Source: JAQIBY01 sp046546095
Lineage (GTDB): Bacteria > Bacteroidota > Bacteroidia > Bacteroidales > ML635J-15
NCBI GenBank assembly: GCA_046546095.1
Contig: JBKGYK010000030.1
Coordinates: 1 to 34,377 of the forward strand
Reading direction: 5' to 3'
DNA length: 34,377 bases
The notes below the pieces were generated by a model, which was given only the letters and a program-made list of their open reading frames with translations, was not told the origin of the DNA and did not search any database. Position numbers and translations under genes: made by a program. This document shows, one piece after another, positions 8,456 through 17,441 of this stretch; position 1 is the first letter of the stretch, and every line of letters begins with the position of its first letter.

Positions 8456-11400
8456 CTAAGCAAGCGGTTCTGCTCCCGGCCTGCCATGGCAGTTCTTATA
8501 TTTTTTTCCGCTGCCACAGGGACAGGGATCGTTACGTCCCACTTTTTTGGCTGTACGTACCGGCTCTGCTTTTTGTTTTCCCTTTGACGGGTCGTTGTAT
8601 CCGGGGTCTTGTCTACCGGCTCTCATGTTACTGGTATCCAGTCGTTTTCTTTCTCTGGCCTCCTTCACTTCATCCGGATTTTCAATTGGTATCTGTCCCT
8701 TCATCAGCACGGAAACCACGGAGCTGTTGATGCGTTTGAGCAAGCCTTTAAAGAGCTGATATGCTTCAAGTTTATATATCAGCAGAGGATCTTTTTGTTC
8801 ATAGGAAGCATTCTGAACAGACTGTCTCAGGTCATCCATTTCACGGAGATGATCTTTCCACATCTCATCAATGGAAGCCAGTACGACGGTTTTATCATAA
8901 GCTGTAACCACTTCCCGCCCCTGTGATTCATAGGCATTTTCCAGGTTGACAACCACTTTGTATGTTTTGCTACCGTCACTGACCGGAACAACAATATTTT
9001 TATAAATGGCAGACTGTGTTTCATACACCTGCTTAATCACGGGATACGCCTGTTCAGCAATACGGGTAACTTTCTGTTTATGAGTTTCCACCACTTTTTC
9101 ATACAGCATATCCACCAGTTCCTGCTCTTTCTTTTCCTTAAAGGCTTTATCATCAAAGGGAGCTTCCATTGACAGATTTCTGAGCAGGTCGAGCTCAATG
9201 TCTTCAAACTCACTATTGCCGTGGTGTTCTTCAATGATGGCGGCACACAGGTCATACATCATATTGGCAATATCAACGCCCAGTCTTTCTCCATCCAGAG
9301 CGTGCCTCCGTTTTTTATAAATAACCGATCGCTGTGCATTCATCACATCATCATACTCGAGCAGCCTCTTTCTGATGCCGAAGTTATTTTCTTCCACTTT
9401 TTTCTGAGCCCTCTCGATGGACCTGGAAATCATTTTGTGCTGGATAACTTCACCTTCTTTGACTCCCATTTTGTCCATGAGTTTGGAAATTCTTTCGGAA
9501 CCAAACAGGCGCATGAGGTTATCTTCCAGTGAGACATAAAACTGGGAGGATCCGGGATCACCCTGCCTGCCGGCACGACCTCTAAGCTGCCGGTCAACAC
9601 GGCGGGAATCATGCCTTGCAGTTCCCACAATAGCCAGGCCGCCGGCTTTTTTTACTTCTTTGCTGAGTTTGATATCAGTACCACGACCGGCCATATTTGT
9701 GGCAATGGTAACTGCTTTGCTTTTACCGGCTTCAGCAACAATATCGGCTTCCCGCTGATGCAACTTTGCATTGAGCACATTGTGTTTGATTCCGCTACGA
9801 TTCAGCATTCGGCTGAGTATTTCAGAAATTTCAACAGAGGTTGTACCAACGAGCACAGGACGGCCGTTTTCTGTAAGCTCAATGATATCATCAATCACAG
9901 CCTGATACTTTTCCCTTTTGGTTTTATAAACCATGTCCTGTTTATCTTGCCTGATGATGGGCTTATTTGTAGGTATAACGACAACATCAAGCTCATAGAT
10001 ATCCCAGAATTCCCCGGCTTCAGTTTCAGCAGTACCTGTCATTCCGGAAAGTTTATGGTACATTCTGAAATAATTCTGTAAGGTAATTGTAGCATGTGTT
10101 TGTGTGGCTGCCTCCACTTTCACACTCTCCTTGGCCTCTATTGCCTGATGAAGGCCATCGGAGTAGCGCCGGCCTTCCATGATACGCCCGGTTTGTTCAT
10201 CAACAATTTTCACCTTGTTGTCCATCACAACATATTCCACATCTTTTTCAAAAAGGGTATATGCTTTCAGTAGCTGATTGATGGTATGTACCCGCTCACT
10301 TTTGGCGGAAAATTCTGCTATCATCTCAGCTTTTTTCTCTGCCTTTTCTTTGGGATCAGTAAAGGTTTGCTCAATCTTTGCCATTTCAGATCCGATATCA
10401 GGAAGAATAAAGAATGAGGGATCTTCTCCGGTTTCGGCAAGGATTTCATAACCTTTATCGGTAATTTCCACTGCATTTTGTTTCTCTTCAATCACAAAGT
10501 ACAAGTCATCCGTGGCCTTGTGCATGTGTTTTGAATTGTCCTGCATGTAGAAATTCTCCGTTTTCTGCAGAAGTGTTTTCATTCCCTCCTGTGAAAGGAA
10601 TTTAATCAGCGGCTTGTATTTTGGCAGTGCTTTGTATGCCTGAAACAGCTTAAATCCACCTTTTTCATTATTGCCTTCTGCGATGTATTTTTTGGCTTCA
10701 TTGAGCAGATTTGTGGCAAGTGTTCTCTGGGAATTATACAGTCTCCGCACTACATCTTTATATTCATCGAACATCTGGTCGTTCGACTGGCTGGTGGGCC
10801 CTGAAATAATCAGCGGGGTCCTGGCATCATCAATCAATACAGAATCAACCTCATCCACGATGGAGAAGTTATGCCTTCTTTGCACCTGGTCTTCGAGGCT
10901 CAGTGCCATATTGTCCCGGAGGTAGTCGAAGCCAAACTCATTGTTGGTTCCGTAAGTGACATCCGCCTCATATGCTTTTCTTCGATTCGGGGAGTTGGGC
11001 TGATGTTTGTCGATACAATCCACACTAAGGCCATGGAACTGGAACAAAGGTCCCATCCATTCAGCATCACGTTTGGCCAGGTAATCGTTGACTGTAACCA
11101 GATGGACACCTCGCCCGGTAAGTGCATTGAGAAAAACGGGCAGGGTAGCAACCAGGGTTTTGCCTTCACCTGTGGCCATCTCGGCAATTTTTCCACGATG
11201 CAGTACCACACCTCCGATAAGCTGCACATCATAATGCACCATATCCCAGACTATTTCACTACCACCGGCAATCCAGCGATTAAACCAGACAGCGTCCTCT
11301 CCTCGAATTTCCACAAAATCACTGGCCGGAGCAAGTTCTTTATCATACTCGCTGGCTCTGACTTTGATTTCGTGATTTTCCTTGAATCTGCGTGCAGTTT

Positions 11401-11746
11401 CTTTCATCACGGCAAAAGCTTCGGGCAGGATATCTTCGAGAACTTCTTCAATTTTCGCATCTATCCCATCTTCAATCGTATCAATTTCATTGTAGATGTC
11501 TTCTCGCTCATAGATATCCTTGCTTAAGGCTTCTTTCTTCTTATCTTCGATAAGTTTTTTGTCTTCAGCAATAAAATCCTGAATCCGTTGTTTCATACGG
11601 ATTGTCCGCTCACGCAAGCTGTCGTTATCTTCTTCCTGCAATCCCTGATAAACCTTCAACACTTCCTCAACCACCGGTTGATTTTCCTTCAGGTCGCGTT
11701 CAGCTTTAGAGCCAAACATATTTTTCAAAACATTTGTAATACCCAT
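8456..11746 (-). CDS. secA: Protein translocase ATPase SecA
   Basis: This 1096-residue motor drives preproteins through SecYEG with ATP. It shows the NBD1 Walker A GEGKT at 193-197, the DEVD box at 298-301, the preprotein cross-linking and helical scaffold regions, and the SAT/GRAGRQGDPG motif of NBD2. The C-terminal zinc-binding SEC-C motif is intact: CPC at 1075-1077, then GSGKKYKNCHG with the last ligands at C1086 and H1087. It is about 200 residues longer than E. coli SecA, because of an insertion at about 325-435 after the DEVD region, a form I know from Bacteroidota. The start ATG at 11746 gives the normal N-terminus, 18 codons after which the family's KNMFGSK-type start is seen. It heads a run with a TPR protein, two PorE-like proteins and gcvT, and has a candidate promoter directly upstream. 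Confidence 0.97.
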   Translation of the reverse strand: MGITNVLKNMFGSKAERDLKENQPVVEEVLKVYQGLQEEDNDSLRERTIRMKQRIQDFIAEDKKLIEDKKKEALSKDIYEREDIYNEIDTIEDGIDAKIEEVLEDILPEAFAVMKETARRFKENHEIKVRASEYDKELAPASDFVEIRGEDAVWFNRWIAGGSEIVWDMVHYDVQLIGGVVLHRGKIAEMATGEGKTLVATLPVFLNALTGRGVHLVTVNDYLAKRDAEWMGPLFQFHGLSVDCIDKHQPNSPNRRKAYEADVTYGTNNEFGFDYLRDNMALSLEDQVQRRHNFSIVDEVDSVLIDDARTPLIISGPTSQSNDQMFDEYKDVVRRLYNSQRTLATNLLNEAKKYIAEGNNEKGGFKLFQAYKALPKYKPLIKFLSQEGMKTLLQKTENFYMQDNSKHMHKATDDLYFVIEEKQNAVEITDKGYEILAETGEDPSFFILPDIGSEMAKIEQTFTDPKEKAEKKAEMIAEFSAKSERVHTINQLLKAYTLFEKDVEYVVMDNKVKIVDEQTGRIMEGRRYSDGLHQAIEAKESVKVEAATQTHATITLQNYFRMYHKLSGMTGTAETEAGEFWDIYELDVVVIPTNKPIIRQDKQDMVYKTKREKYQAVIDDIIELTENGRPVLVGTTSVEISEILSRMLNRSGIKHNVLNAKLHQREADIVAEAGKSKAVTIATNMAGRGTDIKLSKEVKKAGGLAIVGTARHDSRRVDRQLRGRAGRQGDPGSSQFYVSLEDNLMRLFGSERISKLMDKMGVKEGEVIQHKMISRSIERAQKKVEENNFGIRKRLLEYDDVMNAQRSVIYKKRRHALDGERLGVDIANMMYDLCAAIIEEHHGNSEFEDIELDLLRNLSMEAPFDDKAFKEKKEQELVDMLYEKVVETHKQKVTRIAEQAYPVIKQVYETQSAIYKNIVVPVSDGSKTYKVVVNLENAYESQGREVVTAYDKTVVLASIDEMWKDHLREMDDLRQSVQNASYEQKDPLLIYKLEAYQLFKGLLKRINSSVVSVLMKGQIPIENPDEVKEARERKRLDTSNMRAGRQDPGYNDPSKGKQKAEPVRTAKKVGRNDPCPCGSGKKYKNCHGRPGAEPLA

Positions 11747-11771
11747 GAACTTGTAATTCTTGTTGTTTCAA

Positions 11772-11802
11772 CAAAATTAGTGATTTTAACGCAGTTTTAA
11801 AA
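11772..11802 (-). promoter_or_regulatory. secA: Candidate promoter of the secA operon
   Basis: On the minus strand this reads TTTT-N19-TAATTTTG: an exact match to the Bacteroidota -7 box TAnnTTTG, with a three-of-four match to the -33 box TTTG at normal spacing. The predicted start would give a 5' leader of about 20 bases before the secA ATG at 11746. Confidence 0.6.
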
Positions 11803-11879
11803 CCCTGTGAATTGTTTATTTTAAACAAAATGCTTTTTTTTGGCGAAGTTTTTGCATGTACACTTAAAAAAGAGAGATT

Positions 11880-12470
11880 ATGATAAAGAAAATTATCTCA
11901 TTGATGATTATAACCGCAGCCATAACAGCCGGCAGTTCAATGGGATATGCACAGGAAGGGATTCGTGTTTTGCCACAGGTGGGAATTAATCTCACAAAAC
12001 TCACCGATGAGCCTGTTGAAGATGCCGACAAGTTCCGCACCGGATTTGAAGCCGGCTTATGGTTACAAACAAAAACACCGGTTTTTTTTCAGCCCGGTCT
12101 TTTTTACGGACAACAGGGCCTGAGAAAAGTTCACATCAGCCATCTGGACCCCAACAATCCCAATACCAGTGATACCATTCTCAATAATGTTGATTACAGC
12201 TTCATCAAAGTACCGGTAATGCTTGGCCTGCAATTACTTGGCGCAAGAATTTATACAGGGCCTACTTTTACTTATGTTATAAATGTTGACCATCTGGAAT
12301 TCACCGGGGAACAATTTCGTGATTTGAATATGGGTCTGAATGTAGGTGCAGGACTGAATGTATCACTTTTTAGCTTTGATTTGCGCTACGAATATGGCAT
12401 CTCTCATGTTTTCAGGGAAGGGAATGCTACCTCAAACACACTGACAATCAGTGCAGGGCTGAAATTTTAA
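11880..12470 (+). CDS. Small outer-membrane beta-barrel protein (PorT / OMP_b-brl_2 type)
   Basis: The 196-residue product has a signal peptide (MIKKIISLM then a hydrophobic core, cleavage near GYAQ) and then alternating hydrophobic strands with Gly and aromatic residues, ending in a C-terminal Phe, as outer-membrane barrels do. Strand-like segments include FFQPGLFYGQQG, FIKVPVMLGLQL and the final TLTISAGLKF. Length and the early 'GINLTKL' motif fit the eight-stranded barrel family that includes PorT-like proteins. It is the only gene on its strand here, divergent from secA and ending 10 bp from the convergent recN stop codon. I saw no exact TAnnTTTG box upstream (the nearest is TACACTTA at about 11861). 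The function beyond an outer-membrane location is unknown. Confidence 0.75.
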   Translation: MIKKIISLMIITAAITAGSSMGYAQEGIRVLPQVGINLTKLTDEPVEDADKFRTGFEAGLWLQTKTPVFFQPGLFYGQQGLRKVHISHLDPNNPNTSDTILNNVDYSFIKVPVMLGLQLLGARIYTGPTFTYVINVDHLEFTGEQFRDLNMGLNVGAGLNVSLFSFDLRYEYGISHVFREGNATSNTLTISAGLKF

Positions 12471-12480
12471 CCAATTACTG

Positions 12481-14133
12481 TTAACCTGTTTTTTTATCCT
12501 GAAGTAAGTTTCTGGCATGTGCAATGGCCGCCTCACTTACATTTTCTCCACTGGACATTCGTGCGATCTCCTTCAGGCGTTCTTCTTCGGACAGGATATG
12601 AATACTTGTTCTCGACTTATTTTTACTCACATAAAGCTGCCGTTTTCCGAGTGCTGCCACTTGCGCCAGGTGTGTGATGCTGATGACCTGAGCCGTATCT
12701 CCGAGTTGCAGCATCATTTTCCCCATTTTGCCCGCAATTTCACCGGAAACACCTGTGTCAATCTCATCAAAGATGATGGTAGGCATATGCAGTTTTCGGG
12801 CAAGGATGGTTTTCAGGCAGAGCATCAAACGGGACATCTCCCCGCCGGAAGCTACTTTCTCAATGGGCTGCTCCGGCATATCCCTGTTTGCAGAAAAAAG
12901 GAAATCTGCTTTGTCCAGACCAGATTCTCCGGGTTTTTCCCTTTCTGCAAACCTGACATGAAAGCCTGCATCCGGCATTCCAAGATATGCCAGCATGCTT
13001 TTGAGTTTTTTCTCCAGACCTGGAATTGCACTTTTGCGTTTAGCGGATAAATTTTCTCCCCGCTTTTTCAGTTCCGCAAATAGTTTTTCTGATTCATTTT
13101 GCAGCATTTCAATTCTGCTGCTGTCCGTATCAAAGGCAAGGAGCTTTTCACCAATATTATCACGCAAATGAATTAATTCATCAACAGAATTCTTCTGATG
13201 CTTAAGCAACAGATCATTCAACAGATTGATACGCTGTCGTAATTCCTCCAGTCTGGCCGGATTAAACTCAATGGAAGATGCATCCTGTTCAAAGCTATCG
13301 GCCAGATCTTTCAATTCAATGCTGACGGATTCAATACGGCCGGCATATTCATCTGCTTTTCCAAAATGAGCCTTGATGTTTTCCAGCATCGCATTGACAT
13401 GGCTAAGGGCATCAATACAGTTATTCGGGTCGTCACGCAGCAAGTGAACAGATTGCATCAGATTCGACTGTATTTCCTCTGCATGATTCAGCAACGATTC
13501 CTCCTGCTCCAGCTCACTAAGTTCGTTGGGGATTAGTGCGGCATTTTCCAGTTGATCAAACTGAAACTGTAAATAATCCTTTTCCCTGACAGCCTGCTGA
13601 TATTTTTCACTCAATGCATTGAGTTCTGCAATGCAAGCGGCATACTCAGAATACACCTGACGATAATCTGCTCTTTCCGTTGCTGTATCAGCGAAGGAAT
13701 CCAGGACACTCAAGCGGAAATCCGATGTACCCACCAGCAGGCTTTGGTGCTGCGAGTGAATATCAATAAGCTTATCGGTAAGTTTTTTCAAGACCTCAAG
13801 CTTAACAGGCGTATCATTGATAAACGCTCTGGATTTGCCTTTGCCGGATATTTCCCGCCGAATGATTGTTTCTGTATCAAAATCGATATCGTACCGGTCG
13901 AAAAAACCTTTGTTGTTATTTTTGATTGTAAAGCCTGCCTCCACAATACATTTGCCTGATTCGTCCATCAGAACGGATGTATCGGCGCGTTTACCAGTAA
14001 GCAAAGCGATGGCTCCGAGAAGAATGGATTTTCCGGCTCCGGTTTCTCCGGTCATGGTAATAAAGCCATCAGGAATATGAATATCAAGATGCTCAATGAG
14101 CAGGTAGTTTTTAATTTTCAGCCAGGAGAGCAT
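12481..14133 (-). CDS. recN: DNA repair ATPase RecN (SMC-like)
   Basis: The 550-residue cytoplasmic protein is an SMC-family ATPase that holds broken DNA ends during double-strand break repair. It shows the Walker A GETGAGKS at 29-36, a Q-loop region around HSQHQ (126-130), a central coiled-coil region at about 150-375, the ABC signature SGGEMSRLML at 429-438 and the Walker B IIFDEIDTG at 453-461. Length is typical of RecN (about 550). It begins 2 bp after the porD stop codon and ends 10 bp from a convergent gene. It is the last gene of the bamD run, a gene order I know from Bacteroidota. Confidence 0.96.
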   Translation of the reverse strand: MLSWLKIKNYLLIEHLDIHIPDGFITMTGETGAGKSILLGAIALLTGKRADTSVLMDESGKCIVEAGFTIKNNNKGFFDRYDIDFDTETIIRREISGKGKSRAFINDTPVKLEVLKKLTDKLIDIHSQHQSLLVGTSDFRLSVLDSFADTATERADYRQVYSEYAACIAELNALSEKYQQAVREKDYLQFQFDQLENAALIPNELSELEQEESLLNHAEEIQSNLMQSVHLLRDDPNNCIDALSHVNAMLENIKAHFGKADEYAGRIESVSIELKDLADSFEQDASSIEFNPARLEELRQRINLLNDLLLKHQKNSVDELIHLRDNIGEKLLAFDTDSSRIEMLQNESEKLFAELKKRGENLSAKRKSAIPGLEKKLKSMLAYLGMPDAGFHVRFAEREKPGESGLDKADFLFSANRDMPEQPIEKVASGGEMSRLMLCLKTILARKLHMPTIIFDEIDTGVSGEIAGKMGKMMLQLGDTAQVISITHLAQVAALGKRQLYVSKNKSRTSIHILSEEERLKEIARMSSGENVSEAAIAHARNLLQDKKTG

Positions 14134-14135
14134 AC

Positions 14136-15044
14136 CTATTCTTCTTTCATGATTTTCTCATATTTGGATGAGTTGGCCGGGTCAACAGCTTCCATTACCT
14201 GAACAACTCTGTTTTTTTGATCAGGGAAAGCTTCAGAAAAGACATTGACAATTTCATCGCTTTTGGCACTAACAAAGAGGGACATTAGGAAAGAACCAGG
14301 CTTTTTATTGTGTACATCTTTTAACCGTTCGATGGCAGCTTCAATCCTGTTTCTGCCTTCGGCAGGTTTGTCACTCATCCGGTCAAGGCCTTCACGGTGA
14401 TACAGGTACATGGCTTCCCTCAGGGGTGAATATGTACTGTTCATCAGATTTTCCACAAGCCAGTAACGGTTCTTGGTGTCTTCATAAGCTTTCCAGCCAA
14501 CTTCCTGAGCATTTTGCGCATTTTGCACAATTTGTTCCGCTTTTTGGAAGTGCGGGTCACCTGACATCATGCCAAAGGTGTCATAATCCATACCGATCAT
14601 GATGTAGGCATAGTATGCAAGTATGGCGGTAAAATTTGACTTATGTGAATTGATACTGAATTCCAGTGGTTCAAACTCAACATACTCAATGTGAAAATCT
14701 TTGTCCAGATGTTTGAATACCTGGCTTTTGTATGATGTATTAAAAATTGTCCGGGAAGACTGCACCTGAATGGAGCCCTTAAATTCATCAGAAGACACTT
14801 TTTCTTTAAGTTCAATTCTGATATTACATTCGATACGTTCATCCTCTTTGATGACATGATCTGTCCAGGTCGTATTGTTCATAAATTCATAAACAGCGGT
14901 TTGCATTTCCTGGAACATTTGCCTGTTGGAGCTCTCCTGAATTTGCTGGTAAGAAATCTGCACACGGCAATCCAGCTCCTGAGCAGTAGTTTTGAGGCTC
15001 AGTAGTACAGGTATAATCAGAATAATCAGCCTTATCTTTTTCAT
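14136..15044 (-). CDS. porD: PorD-family protein (DUF4835)
   Basis: A protein of 302 residues from the chosen start, with a signal peptide MKKIRLIILIIP and cleavage near KTTAQ. The body matches DUF4835, which recent annotation names T9SS protein PorD. It has the N-terminal beta domain (DCRVQISYQQIQ, IECNIRIEL), the characteristic ILAYYAYIMIGMDYDTF segment at about 145-160, the KNRYWLVENLMN region, and a helical C-terminus. A longer start at 15059 (five extra residues) would overlap coaBC by 14 bases. I prefer the ATG at 15044, which lies 1 base past the coaBC stop and gives a standard KK-headed signal peptide. It sits between coaBC and recN, the usual place for this family. A T9SS link is known at the family level; its molecular role is not visible here. 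Confidence 0.85.
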   Translation of the reverse strand: MKKIRLIILIIPVLLSLKTTAQELDCRVQISYQQIQESSNRQMFQEMQTAVYEFMNNTTWTDHVIKEDERIECNIRIELKEKVSSDEFKGSIQVQSSRTIFNTSYKSQVFKHLDKDFHIEYVEFEPLEFSINSHKSNFTAILAYYAYIMIGMDYDTFGMMSGDPHFQKAEQIVQNAQNAQEVGWKAYEDTKNRYWLVENLMNSTYSPLREAMYLYHREGLDRMSDKPAEGRNRIEAAIERLKDVHNKKPGSFLMSLFVSAKSDEIVNVFSEAFPDQKNRVVQVMEAVDPANSSKYEKIMKEE

Positions 15045-15045
15045 T

Positions 15046-16257
15046 TTATTTGGTAGCATTGATATACTTCACAATCTTATTAACGATATCCGCTGCCACT
15101 TCATTTTTCTTTTTGAGCTTAAATTTATCAATTTTTCCTGAATTATCCAGGATACTGATTTTATTGGTCTCATAATTAAAGCCTGCCCCTTTGTCATTCA
15201 ATGAGTTGAGTACAATGAAATCCAGATTTTTCTTTTTGAGCTTATTTTCCGCATTTTTTTGCTCATCAGAAGTTTCCAGGGCAAAACCAACCAGGATTTG
15301 ATTTTTTGTTTTGATTTTCCCCAGTTCTGCGGCAACATCTTTGGTAGGGCTAAGCTCAATATTCAGTTTTTCGGATTTACTTTTCATTTTATCCTTGCTG
15401 GCTTTTGCCGGAGTATAATCAGCTACGGCAGCAGCCATAACAGCGCCATCTACGGAGGGGAAAAAACTCAGGCAGGCATTGTACAGGTCTTGCGCGGATA
15501 CAATATCAATCCGCTCAATATTTTCATGCTCAGTTTTTTTGTCTGTCGGCCCGGTAATCAGGATAACATCCGCCCCTTTGTCTGCAAGGTTTTCAGCAAT
15601 GGCGAAGCCCATTTTGCCACTTGAATAATTTCCGATAAAACGTACCGGGTCAAGTTTTTCGTAAGTGGGACCTGCAGAAACCATAAATGTTTTGCCGGTA
15701 AGCGGCAGGGCTCTGTTGAAATGATTTTGGATTGTTTCGAAGATGGTTTCGGGTTCCGCCAGGCGTCCCCTGCCACACAGTCCGCTGGCAAGTTCACCGG
15801 ATTCAGGTTCAATAAAAAGGCAGCCGTATTTTTTCAGCTTTTTCATGTTGTCCTGATTTACTTTGTGTCTGTACATATCGAGATCCATTGCCGGAGCGAT
15901 AAACACCGGGCACTTAGCAGACACATAAGTTGTTGTCAGCAGATTATCAGCAATGCCATGAGCCATTTTTCCCATGGTGTTGAGCGAAGCAGGAGCGATG
16001 ACAAAGGCATCAGCCCAGATGCCCAGATCGACATGGCTGTTCCATTCTCCTGTCTTGGGATTATGGGTAGCCTCAAGCACAGGATTTCCGGAAAGGGTGG
16101 CCATGGTAAGTGGTGAGATAAACTCTTTGGCAAACTCAGTCATAATTACCTGCACCTTTGCCCCTTCTTTAACGAAAAGTCTGCACAGGTATGCAGACTT
16201 ATAGGCGGAAATACTTCCTGTTATGCCAAGCAATATTTTTTTATTTCGCAGGCTCAT
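15046..16257 (-). CDS. coaBC: Bifunctional phosphopantothenoylcysteine decarboxylase / phosphopantothenate-cysteine ligase
   Basis: The 403-residue enzyme performs two steps of coenzyme A synthesis: ligation of cysteine to 4'-phosphopantothenate (CoaB) and FMN-dependent decarboxylation (CoaC). The CoaC half has the flavin-binding GSISAYK at 14-20, the active-site His75, the PASLNTMGK and ADNL segments (88-106), an APAMDLDMY motif at 121-129 and the lid Cys161 in GLCGRGR. The usual PxMNxxMW motif reads PAMDLDMY, with Asp in place of Asn, which I recall from other Bacteroidota. The CoaB half starts near 188 with VSAGPTYEKLDPVRF and YSSGKMG. Its ATG overlaps the 3' end of rpoZ by 17 bases, implying coupled translation. 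It is cytoplasmic and essential. Confidence 0.96.
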   Translation of the reverse strand: MSLRNKKILLGITGSISAYKSAYLCRLFVKEGAKVQVIMTEFAKEFISPLTMATLSGNPVLEATHNPKTGEWNSHVDLGIWADAFVIAPASLNTMGKMAHGIADNLLTTTYVSAKCPVFIAPAMDLDMYRHKVNQDNMKKLKKYGCLFIEPESGELASGLCGRGRLAEPETIFETIQNHFNRALPLTGKTFMVSAGPTYEKLDPVRFIGNYSSGKMGFAIAENLADKGADVILITGPTDKKTEHENIERIDIVSAQDLYNACLSFFPSVDGAVMAAAVADYTPAKASKDKMKSKSEKLNIELSPTKDVAAELGKIKTKNQILVGFALETSDEQKNAENKLKKKNLDFIVLNSLNDKGAGFNYETNKISILDNSGKIDKFKLKKKNEVAADIVNKIVKYINATK

Positions 16258-16588
16258 CGGGGTTTTCTTCTTCAGGTTTGCGGAAATACAGCTCCCCTTT
16301 CAAAAATTCTTCAATGGCAAGCAGGGTCGATTTTGGAAGCCTTTCATAATAGCGACTGATTTCGATTTGTTCCCTGTTATCAAAAATTTCTTCAAGGTTA
16401 TCAGTATAGCTGGCAAACTCTTCAAGTTTCTGGCTCAATTCCTGCTTAATATCCACATTAATCTGATTGGAACGTTTGGCAGCAATGATAACAGCCTGAT
16501 AGATATTTTCAGCACCATCCGCCAGCTCATGTACATTGAGTGTTTCAATGGAAGATGGGGTTTCTGATTTTTTGTAATCCATGTTCAT
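16241..16588 (-). CDS. rpoZ: RNA polymerase omega subunit (Bacteroidota type)
   Basis: The 115-residue protein carries the omega signature ENIYQAVIIAAKRSNQI at about 25-41, followed by a helical region and an acidic, Pro/Glu-rich tail. It should bind the beta' subunit and aid RNA polymerase assembly. The ATG at 16588 lies directly next to the bamD stop codon with no spacing base. A second in-frame ATG two codons later (16582) is equally possible. The 3' end overlaps coaBC by 17 bases. The bamD-rpoZ-coaBC order is the normal one for the phylum and supports the call, since omega is short and diverged. Confidence 0.88.
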   Translation of the reverse strand: MNMDYKKSETPSSIETLNVHELADGAENIYQAVIIAAKRSNQINVDIKQELSQKLEEFASYTDNLEEIFDNREQIEISRYYERLPKSTLLAIEEFLKGELYFRKPEEENPDEPAK

Positions 16589-17374
16589 TTATTTAATATT
16601 TAAATTTTCTTCAGTTTTTTCCTTTATTCTCCTTGCATCATCCCGGTATTCGGTTTTGGGATAATTATCAATAAGTGCATAATAAGCTTTCAGTGTATTT
16701 TTGTACCGTTCTTGCTTTTTCTTTTCCACACTACCCTGAGCATATTCGAAACTTGATTTCAGAATATAATAGCGGGCATCTTCGTTGTAGGGAGAACCCG
16801 GATATTCCATGATACTATTTTCCAGGGCAATGACTGCAGCTTTATACTCTCCGATTTTGTGGTAAAGGTAAGCATTTTCATATGATTTTTTCTCCAGCCT
16901 GTGATGCAGCCTGTCAACCAGCGAATTCACCGTATCCTGATATTCGGTATCGGGATATTTATCGAGAAATGTCTGAAATGCATCTATACCTCGTTGTGTG
17001 AAATCCTGGTCGAGGGATGCCTGTGGTGCCAAATCATAAAAACAAAGAGCTGAACGGAACTCAGCATCCTGGGTGTATTCACTGTTGGGGTAGGTTCTGG
17101 CAAAACGCTGAAAATGATAAGCTGCCAGCGCGAGTTCTCCATCATGGTACAAGCAATATGCGTAATGATAATGGATTTTTTCAGCCCTGGCTGTTCCTTT
17201 ATAAATGTTCATCAGCTCCTCAAAGAGCGTTTTTGCTTTAAAATAGTCTTCGTCTTCGTAATATTCCACCGCTTTTTCATACTTCAATTCGTAGTTTTCA
17301 CTTTTGAGTAACTTCTGGTATTCACTGCAGGAACTCACAGCAAACACAATTACAGCAAGAAATATTATTTTCAT
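16589..17374 (-). CDS. bamD: Outer-membrane assembly lipoprotein BamD
   Basis: From the chosen start, 261 residues with a lipoprotein signal MKIIFLAVIVFAVSSC and acylated Cys16, followed by TPR-like helices (YEKAVEYYEDEDYFKAKTLFEE, HYHYAYCLY, YPNSEYTQDAEF, KYPDTEYQDTVNSL) typical of the BamD/YfiO fold. BamD is part of the BAM complex that inserts beta-barrels in the outer membrane. A longer open frame reaches 17614 but overlaps the MoCo-carrier gene and would hide the lipobox. An ATG at 17389 is too close to the predicted transcription start. The start at 17374 is chosen because it places the signal peptide at the N-terminus and leaves a short leader after the -7 box at 17394-17401. It heads the bamD-rpoZ-coaBC-porD-recN run. 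Confidence 0.93.
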   Translation of the reverse strand: MKIIFLAVIVFAVSSCSEYQKLLKSENYELKYEKAVEYYEDEDYFKAKTLFEELMNIYKGTARAEKIHYHYAYCLYHDGELALAAYHFQRFARTYPNSEYTQDAEFRSALCFYDLAPQASLDQDFTQRGIDAFQTFLDKYPDTEYQDTVNSLVDRLHHRLEKKSYENAYLYHKIGEYKAAVIALENSIMEYPGSPYNEDARYYILKSSFEYAQGSVEKKKQERYKNTLKAYYALIDNYPKTEYRDDARRIKEKTEENLNIK

Positions 17375-17393
17375 CCGTCGTAAAATCATTCTG

Positions 17394-17425
17394 CAAAGAT
17401 AATTGTTTAACATCAAAGAATAAAA
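17394..17425 (-). promoter_or_regulatory. bamD: Candidate promoter of the bamD operon
   Basis: On the minus strand this reads TTTT-N20-TATCTTTG: an exact -7 box TAnnTTTG with a near-match -33 box at normal spacing. The transcript should begin near 17387-17390, leaving about 13-16 bases before the ATG at 17374. It overlaps the gap after the MoCo-carrier stop codon, so the operon can be transcribed independently of that gene. Confidence 0.6.
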
Positions 17426-17441
17426 CAAAAGTTTTTTAGAT

